From the NCBI GenBank assembly GCA_963210315.1, contig OY723241.1, positions 1,488,001 through 1,552,000 of the forward strand: a stretch of DNA of 64,000 nt. The letters run 5' to 3'. The DNA is from Rhynchopus euleeides. Taxonomy: Eukaryota; Euglenozoa; Diplonemea; Diplonemida; Diplonemidae. Shown here in pieces: positions 47,601 through 54,873 of the stretch (the first letter of the stretch is position 1; each line of letters begins with the position of its first letter). Under the pieces are notes generated by a model. It made no database searches. It had not been told where the DNA came from and was given only the letters and a program-made list of their open reading frames with translations. The position numbers and the translations under genes are program-made.

Positions 47601-47706
47601 CCTCCTGTTTCTCGGGGTGGGGCGCGGCTGGGGGCCCGGCGGCAAGTGTGCATCGTCCCCAGACATGGTCGGCACCCCGGCCAGGGGGAACATCGATCGC
47701 TTGCAC
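41608..47706 (-). CDS. LINE ORF2: OTU-like protease, APE endonuclease, RT, RNase H, paired Cys/His motifs
   Basis: About 2,032 codons from a GTG; no ATG occurs before residue 123 and the frame is open back to the ORF1 stop, so initiation is unclear. OTU-like cysteine protease: Asp132 and Cys135 (VPKDGNCQYAGLAEQ) and His242 (FHYDVL). APE-type endonuclease: LRVATANVTSLQ, LQETR (Glu341), LLMGDLNTN (Asp470), NGTRLDICL, PTHCPLF (His547). RT: SQRPISITPV, DFKKCFD, NGIMQGCPIS and SFVDDVYA (Asp1088/1089). RNase H: Asp1643, Glu1686, Asp1712, Asp1763. Residues about 1939-2003 hold two C-x2-H-x4-C-x2-C-x9-CC-x2-HH motifs. No restriction-like endonuclease seen. Confidence 0.95.
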   Translation of the reverse strand: MQAIDVPPGRGADHVWGRCTLAAGPPAAPHPEKQEVSGPTQTPPNRTPNRTPTPTSPPTPPRPSRAAVWAGDTQTTAPESWNPVDVASGAGEPRPLRGGGQEYSPSTIEQDEQWLTQAARRLMALRVPVPKDGNCQYAGLAEQCAEWTAEGLRAAVATSMRQDAERRASYVPDHDDPQAPASYDDYIERQTRLGTYGDAATLRVAAEVLDAQVWLLASNSKQYMTRCGKGAKVLGLTWRPFHYDVLRLPLSLARELAATPANQWTIPADLPTPAPAAAGGARAPSASQGPTAPPPLRRLRRPAHQLSSPGVLRVATANVTSLQTHLGDVAGLKADVVALQETRTPDPSKGTHNGYFAAHGWAMHWGKGMPRVAGANGREQTKPGGVAVMVKEGLVAQVVQPKTTQEKKLYDSTRMVHVVLAIGDGKTALHILCVYGHSGSEVGEQREALLQETLDHAAGLGQVPVLLMGDLNTNPETSAVLSQACRVGGWVDAATTHADLAQQRVQNTCWASENGTRLDICLMNPCAAPALRRVEVAKRGDYNIPTHCPLFVDLDLTAFRRPKKICILPTPFPAGKPKLGDAAARGVMQDVLAEGELRHGATAAQLLHRASTCGERFLKRVHVGHLERQEAAYTGRAEGYRMQWSRTATKHHPASARGAGDMNTRAKDGLLGNIRCLVKEGLKRLQAEKPYGLTNGEEHAWNAAKKRLREGGLPQGLQAALANTTSQLPDLEILEQALIVLEGSQRGMFDRLREARIRTWKARMQKAWTYEAGQVFAYLADRFCAPATFMRREDGSFTACPKEADELLRSDTAWGGYFRKYATTPEPRWDTFRQRYLRFLPETADMECKTITAEDVGKALAKMSTSTSPGLHGWRVHELRQLPHELLKLFAEVFNEVERSGEWPEQLMHAMICLIPKPGSSGEPLSQRPISITPVLYRVWAAIRVKPALKWLETIAPEDLHGCRPGHGAEDLIWHLAARIEEAHLTGRPLHGVALDFKKCFDTVPIDLTFRLAAELGFDTRVLRTLRAAYRTMQRHFRASGTIGEGFLPTNGIMQGCPISVVLINVLVGVWMRMVEHRQDTRALSFVDDVYATASSPEVLQEVVNDSADFSHDTGMAICAEIKSHVFSTSPGPLRIMYRARDGEATPLRQRNSFDCLGAMLHARLIREGRTAPQSERIARRKEGAQQNLRRTSALPLPVQWKGQAAAMTAGARLYYDALVTRWDSKAIRRWRGLFVAALWSGPPRRAQEIVLCVLHQAHRVDPAIAPPYRQITTWAKQIKKWGHSRVLSEEAWGSKERLEGTGPLALFWAALQGIGWRWSTATTLAYTDEAGRAVTFDPVAATPSAWAIFAHDLRQTLRNATAGKLAERREDFQGAEHGIDGRVTRCVLEGEGAAITGYQRGLLRSVIAGAVPARGRTGLGEVCRYCTAGAPETVSHLWWDCAAWEPVRQKHPVAARDRTAWPACLAQCGVAPVYRYGVPENEQPLPMSFADRITTVAQLHRYFIAVLAARQEKDGLLDRSVRHHRTTVYPWEWSTPTPESACIPALAPSEVKQTWGKRPPGMWVALCDWLRGLKWGPQGGEQTVTLMELAVDFGLSTGLTLPDTVTRRIRPPTHVDPNKKGAREARPRIPADTAPGLTPYFDGGARDNGTPFAVAGAGAVLYQDGCKVSEKVLPLLNVRSNNIAEYEALRAGLRLLERGDAPEGPVTVRGDSQVVLRQLRGESLCRDAALRPLFLSTSALAADLQPRFTLTYEHVKRESNTDADALSNAAMDEAERLGASRQKLQQDLTVFQSSILGKAASLKGLCSMVTKVGKGPWHCGHAANSTVLTALGGTVAAGLSRRAQLNPATESVMRSLQAHLAEPVHSRQDTVFHDRGMAWAATFAPQPHYPEGWQQPAQQWAARGRQANSRVGRPWERRGAAPRTAPPGARRNAKVLACKLHWKPRCSACQKRRLPEEVCCRNHHKEGDGLPVTMGFCKRHSMDRCGDCYSDGKSLTHCCHTHHAGYAARPPPRSGTELAPHSNPSGASAVT

Positions 47707-47739
47707 GGGTCCTCCCCGCTGGCCGGGATGCCCGCCCCC

Positions 47740-50124
47740 CTACTCCTCCTCTTGCTTCTGCGGGTAGGGAGTAAGGCGGTTGGAGCGGGGCCTCAGATAC
47801 GCCGTGATGGAGGCCTGCCTGACCCTCCCGTTCCTGCTGGCTCCCGCCTCCCTACCCGGTGGGGCCTTATCCCCGGCATCCGCCGTGGGCGCTAGGTCTC
47901 TGAGAGGTGGGGCCGGCGGGGCGGGCTGGGCAGGCGGCGCCGGTGCTGCCGGCGGCACTGCTGCTGGCTGCGCAGGGGTAGGGGCAGCGTTCGCTGTTGC
48001 TGGTGTCTCGGGTGCCACGGGTGTCACTGGTTTGCTGTGTGAGTCCCCGGGCGGGGCAGGGGTGGAGGTGGAGGTGGAGGTGGTGGTGGAGGAGGAAGGG
48101 GTGGTGGCGGCGGCTGGGGGCGCTGGCGGGGCATCCATAGCCGGACCGGCCGCGGGCTTCGGCGGTGCCTTGCCCTTCGCCCCCTTGGACCCACTCCGCC
48201 CTCTCGTGTCGATGCCTAACTCCCGCTTCACCGTGCTTAGCATCTCCTGATGCTGCCGCTTCCGGCCCTCCTCTGCGTCGCGCACCCCCTCCAACAGTCC
48301 CTGCCAGCTCTGTCCGAGCTCGCTGGCCTGCTGTGACAGCTGGCGCTGCACCTTCTCGCCCTCCTCCCTTCCGGCCTGTTGGAGGCGCACCATCTGCGCT
48401 TCGCAGGCCTCCCGCAGCTCCCCACACACCTCGTCCAGCCGGCCCTGGAGGCGTGCCCCCTGCTCCACGGACGCCTGCGCCGACAGCTGCTGGGCGGCCG
48501 TGGCTTCCTTGCGCTGGGCTTCGCAGGAGGCCCGCAGGTCCTTCACCGCGACACCCAGGCGTTCCGTCTGCAGCCGCAGGTCGCACACCACGGCTTCCCC
48601 CTGCTGCGCCTCCCACGACTTGCGCAGCTCTGCCACCGCGGCGTCGAGGCGTCGCTGCTCCAGCGCGCGCTGGGCCTCGAGGTCCGCGCGGACCTTGTCG
48701 ACCTCCGCTTGGAGCTGCAGCGCCTGGAGGTGGGACAGGGGCTCCTGCTGACCCGCTGTTCCCTGCAGGCCTAGCATGGCCTTGCGCGCCTCGTGCAGGT
48801 CGGCTGCGAGGCCGTCCCGTTCCACCTGCGCCTGGCGGATCTGGGCGTCCCGCTGCGCAAGCTGGCCCCGCATGTCGTCTTCGAGGGCCTTGCGGCTGGC
48901 TTCCCAGCCCTTCCGCGCCGTAGCCATCTCTGCCGCGTGCGCACGGCCCTGCTCTTCCAGGCGGCTACCCATGCTGGCGAGCTCGGTCGCCACCCGCTGC
49001 AGGTCGGCGCCTGCTGCCGCCCCTTTCGCCCCCTGCTCCAGCACCCCGACCCGCTTGTGGAGGAGGGGGACGGCCTCGCCCAGCGACTGCTGGGCTTCTG
49101 CGACCTTGGCAAGGGACCCCTCCTGCCTCCGGAGGTGCACCTTCACTTCCTTCAGCTCCCGCGCTGCTTCCTGCGTGGGGGCGGTGGCGGGGGGGGAGGC
49201 GGGTTTGCGCTCTTGGAGGCGCTGCAGCAGGGTCGCCTGCTCCTCAAGCCGCTGCTCCTGGCGGCCGAGGCGATCCCCCACACGCTGCACGTGCAGCCCG
49301 TGCTCCTGCGCCTGGGAACCCAGCAGTTCCTGCAGCTGCGACACCTGCTGCGACGCCTGCTCAGCTAGGTTGTTGTGACCCAGCTGCAACTGCCCCACCT
49401 GCTCCTCCAACTGCTGGCGACGCGCGTCCTGCTCCTGCAGTAGGCGGCGCAGACCCAGCATCTCGGATTGCCAGGCCACACCATCACCCGCGGCGGTGTC
49501 GGGGGCGGTCGGCGCGGGGTCGTGGCCGAGCTCCCTCAGGCTCCCGGCGATCTTCTCCAGGTCCTTCTGGAGCCTGGTCACCCGCTGTTGCGCCTGCTGG
49601 GCGTGCTGCTTTGCTGCTGCTGCCGCACCGCCGCCTCGCCCGGTCCGTCCTACGGCGCCACTGGCCTGCGACTTCGCGGCCCTTCCCGCTCTCGCTGCGT
49701 CGGCGCGCTCCGCCTGGAGCCTCTCGCTGACGCTATCGTAGCGCCGCTTCAGGCGGGCTACATCCTCGGCCTTTTTCTTCGCGGCCGCCTCCTGCTGCTT
49801 CTGCTCCTCGAGGAGCAGCGTGTCCGTCAGGACCACCTCCTTCCCGTTGACCGTGAGGGTCCATGTGGGGGGGGAGCCGTGGGTGGGGGGGCGCTCGGCG
49901 GCGAGGACGGCGACGCCACCCTCTAATCCGTCCAGCACCGCATCCCAGTGGAGGTGCTGGAGGATGGCGCGCACGTGGGTGGCGCCGTAGAGGGGGGGGA
50001 GGGGCTGGAGCTCGTATCTGCGAGGCTCTGTAAATTCGAGGGGGGGCAGGGGGGCGGCCTGTTGGCCACCGGCCTGGGGACCGGTGTTACCGGAGGAGAC
50101 CCCGTGGAGGTCGGCCTGTGACAT
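47740..50124 (-). CDS. LINE ORF1: coiled-coil protein
   Basis: 794 residues from the ATG at 50124 (MSQADLHGVSSG); the longer in-frame opening runs through the flanking (AC)n repeat and is unlikely. Residues about 1-110 form a Pro-rich globular start (LQHLHWDAVLDGLEGG, WTLTVNGKEVVL). About 115-640 is one long coiled coil rich in Q, E, R and A. A basic/Pro-Thr-Ala tail follows, ending in QASITAYLRPR and an acidic QKQEEE. No RRM, zinc knuckle or other known ORF1 RNA-binding domain is visible; by position it should be the RNP structural protein. The stop is a single UAG in frame with ORF2. Confidence 0.88.
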   Translation of the reverse strand: MSQADLHGVSSGNTGPQAGGQQAAPLPPLEFTEPRRYELQPLPPLYGATHVRAILQHLHWDAVLDGLEGGVAVLAAERPPTHGSPPTWTLTVNGKEVVLTDTLLLEEQKQQEAAAKKKAEDVARLKRRYDSVSERLQAERADAARAGRAAKSQASGAVGRTGRGGGAAAAAKQHAQQAQQRVTRLQKDLEKIAGSLRELGHDPAPTAPDTAAGDGVAWQSEMLGLRRLLQEQDARRQQLEEQVGQLQLGHNNLAEQASQQVSQLQELLGSQAQEHGLHVQRVGDRLGRQEQRLEEQATLLQRLQERKPASPPATAPTQEAARELKEVKVHLRRQEGSLAKVAEAQQSLGEAVPLLHKRVGVLEQGAKGAAAGADLQRVATELASMGSRLEEQGRAHAAEMATARKGWEASRKALEDDMRGQLAQRDAQIRQAQVERDGLAADLHEARKAMLGLQGTAGQQEPLSHLQALQLQAEVDKVRADLEAQRALEQRRLDAAVAELRKSWEAQQGEAVVCDLRLQTERLGVAVKDLRASCEAQRKEATAAQQLSAQASVEQGARLQGRLDEVCGELREACEAQMVRLQQAGREEGEKVQRQLSQQASELGQSWQGLLEGVRDAEEGRKRQHQEMLSTVKRELGIDTRGRSGSKGAKGKAPPKPAAGPAMDAPPAPPAAATTPSSSTTTSTSTSTPAPPGDSHSKPVTPVAPETPATANAAPTPAQPAAVPPAAPAPPAQPAPPAPPLRDLAPTADAGDKAPPGREAGASRNGRVRQASITAYLRPRSNRLTPYPQKQEEE

Positions 50125-50150
50125 TCTGCCCGTGTATCCCTCTCTCCTCC

Positions 50151-50168
50151 TGTGTGTGTGTGTGTGTG
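50151..50168. repeat. (TG)9 microsatellite at the 5' junction of the full LINE
   Basis: Immediately upstream of the ORF1 leader. Confidence 0.85.
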
Positions 50169-50365
50169 GGGAGAAGGGTGCGTCCTTTTTGGAGATTGGC
50201 ATCGCTCTTTTGCGAACCCCCTTTCTTTGAGCCGGCGGAACACAAGTCCTGCTGTCTATCCTGCTCTGCGAAGGGAGGGTGGTGGTGAGGGTGTGTTTGT
50301 GTGTGCCCCCCCCCCCCCCCCACTCCCAATTTGAGAACTGCCCCACGAGTTTCTGTCTCAGAGTA

Positions 50366-50898
50366 CCGTCCCCTGCAGAATAAATGTTATTTGTTATAAA
50401 CCGCCTTTCTGGGAAAATGCCCGATTTATTTAATTTTAACATTTTCTTTTTAACATTTTCTGGAAATGTTAAGCCTGCCTGTTGGCTTTGGGAGAAGATC
50501 ATGGGACCCACCCCTCAATGCGCCACTCTCTAGCCCAAGTTCTAACCAGGAAGGGGTTAGCTGTGTGACACATGAGCTTGGAATGCAAGGAACTGCAACG
50601 CCCCTGCTTTGGCGCCACCTCACCCAGGAGCACCTGGATACTAGGAGCTGGCTCTGGAACCCAAGGTCGCACTGGTAACGCCTGATACGCAGCCACATGA
50701 ACTGCACAGCACGTGTATGCGGCAAAGTATGCATGTTATGTGCCCGCACGGACGACCTGGCCCCCTATCCCGGCCACTTCTCGCGATTTATTTTTAACAT
50801 TTCTTTTAAATGTTACAGCAGAAATGTTAAAAACCGGGATTCTGAGTCCACATTTCGAATTATGAATTTATTTTTAACATTTATTCTGCAGGGGACGG
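50366..50898. mobile_element. TA-site TIR element H
   Basis: Ends CCGTCCCCTGCAGAATAAAT and its complement, bordered by TA (50364-50365, 50899-50900), 533 bp. Inside each end are repeats of TTTTTAACATTT/AAATGTTA. No coding frame. Same TA-CCGT terminus as elements E and F. Confidence 0.85.
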
Positions 50899-51127
50899 TA
50901 TGTTCCAAAAAAGGGCGAGAAAAAATATGCCCAGCGTACAAAAAAAGTAGACACCGGCCTGTGCGGTAGCCTAGCTCTCGCAGTGCCTGTGGTTGTCGAT
51001 AAAAAAAAATACCGCCAGAAATGAAGGCAGCGTGTGCGTGGCAAGGAGGGTGTTAAATTGCCCCCCAAAAAAAAACCTTCGTTCAGAATTGCTGGATTGT
51101 CCAGGGCTTCCCACAATCTTCATCCCT

Positions 51128-51643
51128 CTAAAAAGTCATGACGATTTTTTCCACAGGAAAAAAGGTTCTCAAAAAAAAAATTCCGCCGCGCGCTTCGCGC
51201 GCGGCGGCTTCGGCCATGATGCTCGGTGGGCCATGCGGCCGGGTCACAGGTTGCGCCACATCTTGCGGCGACTCCTCTTCATCTTCAGAGAGAGGGTAGT
51301 CCAGCAGCTCTGGGGTGGCAGTCCGCTGCCTCTTCAGGTCGGGGGGCTGTGAGCGAGACCGCGACCGCGACCGCGACCGCGAGCCAGAGGGCTGGGGCAC
51401 TGGAGGCGCAGGGGCAGGACCCGGGGCAGATGCAGGAAGGACACGCTTGTTCCGCTTGTCGTCCTTTTCGATGAAGTCCAGGAGGGCTTTCTTCGACTGG
51501 TACGCCTTGGGGAGTTGAATGTGGCGGTACCGAGCCTGCTCAAGCAGGATGTCGCGGTCTTTCTGGAATGCCGAGCAATCCAGGCGGATCTTGGATGCGT
51601 CGACATTCCTTCTTGCACCGAAGCCAAAAGCCGCCAGTGACAT
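51128..51643 (-). CDS. Small SAP-like, Arg/Ser-repeat protein
   Basis: 171 residues from MSLAAFGFGARRN. Residues about 30-62 (LLEQARYRHIQL then SKKALLDFIEKDDK) resemble a SAP helix-turn-helix DNA/RNA-binding motif. Then Pro/Ala, an RS dipeptide run (SRSRSRSRSRSQ), QPPDLKRQR and an acidic LSEDEEESPQD. The last about 30 residues cross a GC palindrome (51184-51207) and look non-native, so the true C-terminus may differ or use an intron. A nuclear RNA- or chromatin-associated role is inference. Confidence 0.5.
   Translation of the reverse strand: MSLAAFGFGARRNVDASKIRLDCSAFQKDRDILLEQARYRHIQLPKAYQSKKALLDFIEKDDKRNKRVLPASAPGPAPAPPVPQPSGSRSRSRSRSRSQPPDLKRQRTATPELLDYPLSEDEEESPQDVAQPVTRPHGPPSIMAEAAAREARGGIFFLRTFFPVEKIVMTF
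51184..51207. repeat. GC-rich perfect palindrome
   Basis: CCGCCGCGCGC, TT, then its mirror; stem of about 11 bp. It lies inside the 3' end of the SAP-like frame. Confidence 0.7.
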
Positions 51644-52842
51644 GTTGTGGGAAGGGATATGGGGGTTGGATGAAACTGTGCGGGTGATGAGTGTAGATGG
51701 AACAGAAGGAGGGAGGCGGGTCGACCTGCGTGTGCAGTAGCAAACATCCAATTCCTGAACGATTTTGAGCCTTTCTTGCGACGTCGGATGGCGTCTCAGT
51801 GATGGGCTCCTTCCGTGCGGAAACCTTTCATGCAACAAGCTGTATGCCTGGTAGAACCAGGCCAAACCGGGAAGCCCAAAAATGAGGAAAATCCTCAGCC
51901 CCCCAAAAAAAAATCTTGAAGAAAATCTTCAATCCCAAAAAGTGGGAAAATGGGGGGGAAAAAAATGACGATTTCTTCGGGAAAATCGTCTTAGGGGAAG
52001 TTTCCCTGGGATTGTCCCGATTTCACCCGGGTACACCCTTTGTAGGCCGTGCATGGCCATCGCCACCCCTCCACACAAACACAAAAACATTATCTGGACA
52101 TCTGAACCATGTGAGCATGCGTGTATACTGGCGGTACTTGGTTCAAAGATGCAAAGGCTTCAGTGTGGCCTGACTGTATCACATGCCAGAATTCTGACCG
52201 TTGCCGCTGGGGGAGGTGTGGGTGTGGGTGTGGCGTGGGGGATCGCATCGACAGAGCGGGCGCTCGCTGTGCTCCACGTAGTACGTCACTGCAAGAAATG
52301 ATGCACCCAAAAATGGTGATTTCGTGTGTGGGTGGTGACAGTGGGGACCACATCAAGAGCAGGAGGTGCTCGGTGTGCTCTGCACTGCAAAAAGAATCGT
52401 GGGCATGTGGTGTGGGTGGGGGCGGCCGCCCTTGGGTGAGGCAGCCGCCGCACTTTGCGACATGCCAGGTACTCAGAAAAAAATATGCCGCGAGGTGTGG
52501 TTTGTCTTGAAGACCCTCGCCGGATTCCGTTGCAGGTCGGCTCTCTTGGGCAGGAGCAAGGAGTGTTACAAAGCGAGCAGGTGGCAGGGAGTTGGATATT
52601 ATCCTTTGCATGCATGCGACTGGGGGGGCCCCCCAGTCTTTGACCAATGGATGGACACATCCATATTTTTTTTCACTGAAAGACTCGCGGCATACTGCGC
52701 CGTAAAAACAAACAGCAAATCCGACTACCAGCATTTTTTTACACGTACCTTGTCATGAAGCTCTGCTCGATCTTACGGCACACCACAAGACCTGCCTCCA
52801 CCACCTACCCAACAGGCCCCCCCCTCCCTTCCCCCCTGGGAC
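51644..52842. other. Intergenic, with hairpin cluster
   Basis: No gene seen. Positions about 51880-52035 contain several consecutive short hairpins (see findings). The region before 52843 is C-rich. Confidence 0.5.
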
Positions 52843-54225
52843 ATGTCGCTGCCTGGTAGGGGGGATGTGTTGGCAGATCCGTTGGCGATAATCCGGAACA
52901 TCATCGATGACGACAGGCACGGCGCTTTGCTCCCCGGCCGACATCCCCTGAGGATGGGATCGCCCACCGCGGGCGGGCGCAGCACCGCCTCGCCCTCCGT
53001 CATCGGGGCCATCAGGAGCGCCATCGCCGCGACGGGACGCTCCGCCACCCCACCGAGGGGGGGCACACTCAGCACCTCCACCAGCCCACTCCCGACACCA
53101 TCCGCAGCTGTCGCAAAGGCATCTGGCACAGGGCGGTACGATGCACACCTGAACTCCTTCCCTGCAACGGCACAGGCACACACGCCGCACGCGCCGTTCC
53201 CCCGATCCCCACTGCCGCAGGGCCGTGCGGAGGGCGCGCTCCTGAAGGGCATCCGGTCTCCTCTAGAAGACCACCACCACCAGCACCAGCGCACACCATC
53301 GCGAAGCGGTAGGATGCCCAGCCGCGCCTCTGCCGAGATCCAGCACCTCCGCAAGCGCCTCTACACGTCGTCGTCCCCCTCGGGGCGTGGCGGGGGCGGC
53401 ATGGCAGTCGGGGCGATCAGCCCCCGCCGTCCCGACCGGAAGCAGACGCACCACAGCCAGGCACCGGGGGCGCAGCATGCGGCGACGGCGGGGGTGCGGG
53501 ATGGGAGGCGGCAGGCCCCGCGTCGGGGCGCGTCGCCGGCGGCTGTGCCGACGCACCCCAACAGGGTGGTGATGGTGGAGACGGCGACGTCGCCCTTCCG
53601 TGGTGCCGACGCGGGGCTGCCGCCCAACAGCGCAGGAGTGGAGCCGGGCGGCTTCACGCGCGACACCTCGTCAGGCGCCTTTGCCGATGCAGATTATGAG
53701 CTGCCCCCAAGGGCGAGTGGCATCATGGGTGGGTATCAGCCGCAGCAGAGGCAGCGGCAGCGCGGGGCAGGGGACCCCTCGCTGGATCTGTCGGCGGTGC
53801 CGCATGCCGCGGGGCAGCAGCTGTCGCTGTCGGATGCGCTCACGCTGCAGCTGCTTGAGACGCAGTGCGAGCTGATCACGCTGCTGAAGAACACAGGCAT
53901 CACCGGGCCCAGCTCACCGCGCAGGCAGCAGGCGTACCCTCTGCAGATCGCGGGTGGTGGTGGTGGGGGTGGTGGTGAGTTAGTCCCCTACGAGGCAGGG
54001 CCGAGTCTGGGTGGCGTGGCGCGGTATGAAGCGCCCGATGGTTATGACGGCCTCCCGGCACACCAGCCTTCCCAGAAGCACCATGTGCCTCTGCGGACGC
54101 CCAACGGGGCGGGGTATCCCCCGGCGAAGCGGCCTGGCAGGCCGCAGAACCCTTACCCTGTGCCGCATGACTACTCCCGGCGGGGCCTGGTGACGCCGGT
54201 GGATCTCTCTGCACGCCGCGATTGA
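52843..54225 (+). CDS. Low-complexity Gly/Pro/Ser/Arg-rich protein, unknown
   Basis: 460 residues from MSLPGRGDVLADPLA, one exon. Frame and codon use match neighbouring genes and the frame holds for 1.4 kb, so it is probably real. Mostly predicted disordered; one likely helix at about 320-350 (SLSDALTLQLLETQCELI). A Gly8 run and a Tyr/Pro-rich tail (RPGRPQNPYPVPHDYS) follow. No family, zinc, membrane or catalytic motif recognised. It lies upstream of the sirtuin on the same strand. Confidence 0.65.
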   Translation: MSLPGRGDVLADPLAIIRNIIDDDRHGALLPGRHPLRMGSPTAGGRSTASPSVIGAIRSAIAATGRSATPPRGGTLSTSTSPLPTPSAAVAKASGTGRYDAHLNSFPATAQAHTPHAPFPRSPLPQGRAEGALLKGIRSPLEDHHHQHQRTPSRSGRMPSRASAEIQHLRKRLYTSSSPSGRGGGGMAVGAISPRRPDRKQTHHSQAPGAQHAATAGVRDGRRQAPRRGASPAAVPTHPNRVVMVETATSPFRGADAGLPPNSAGVEPGGFTRDTSSGAFADADYELPPRASGIMGGYQPQQRQRQRGAGDPSLDLSAVPHAAGQQLSLSDALTLQLLETQCELITLLKNTGITGPSSPRRQQAYPLQIAGGGGGGGGELVPYEAGPSLGGVARYEAPDGYDGLPAHQPSQKHHVPLRTPNGAGYPPAKRPGRPQNPYPVPHDYSRRGLVTPVDLSARRD

Positions 54226-54873
54226 TGTGTGTGTGTAGGGTTGTGTATTAGATCTTGTTTTTATTTCGGCTGCCCCCTTGCCGTTTATCTTGCCCCTCTT
54301 TCCACCGTTCGCAGTTGCGGTTCGTAGGGTGTGGTGTGTGTGTGGGTCTGTGGGTCTGTCTGGTAAAGAACATGCGAGATGCCGTCTGATCGGAACAGAA
54401 GTTTAGATGGACAAATTTGTTTGCAGCCACGGGCGATGCCCCATGGGTTCCCGGTGAGCGTTAAAACCTGCGTTGGCGGTGTGCCATGCATTGCTCCTGC
54501 TCCTGCAGAGGGTGCGGGGTGCTGGACGTGAGTGCCGTGGCAACACCCTTCCTTTTTAAATTCAGCAAATGCTGTTCAGTGGAAACCAGCACGGCCATTC
54601 CACTTGCCTTTCTTCGGCCCCAATTGTATTTGCGAATGAACAACGAAGAGAAACCGAAGCACGCACAAATGCACCGCAGCCGACCCCCCCCCCCCCTGCA
54701 GCCTGCTCCGCAGCAGAAATCGGGACATCGATACGTCGGCGCAGCGGACCCAACCCCACCTCGCCCTATGTGTCTCCTTGCCACGTGATCTGCTGACACT
54801 GTTATCTCACCTCTCCACCCCTCCGACACCCACACCCACCCACAGGGCATCTCGTCACCCACACTGAGGCCAC
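54226..54873. other. Intergenic between low-complexity gene and sirtuin
   Basis: A (GT)n-like run near 54330-54345 and a C run near 54686-54697. No gene seen; pyrimidine-rich DNA before the sirtuin start. Confidence 0.5.

Larger units (their letters stand above)
41550..50150 (-). mobile_element. Full-length OTU/APE/RT/RNase H LINE, about 8.6 kb
   Basis: Two long frames, ORF1 then ORF2, both open, with a 5' UTR of only about 26 nt (AGGAGGAGAGAGGG...) and a short 3' UTR of roughly 58 nt. No poly(A) tail: both ends meet (AC)n on the sense strand. Looks whole. The combination of APE endonuclease, RT and downstream RNase H places it near the I/RandI side of LINE diversity; exact clade requires a phylogeny. 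Confidence 0.93.
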
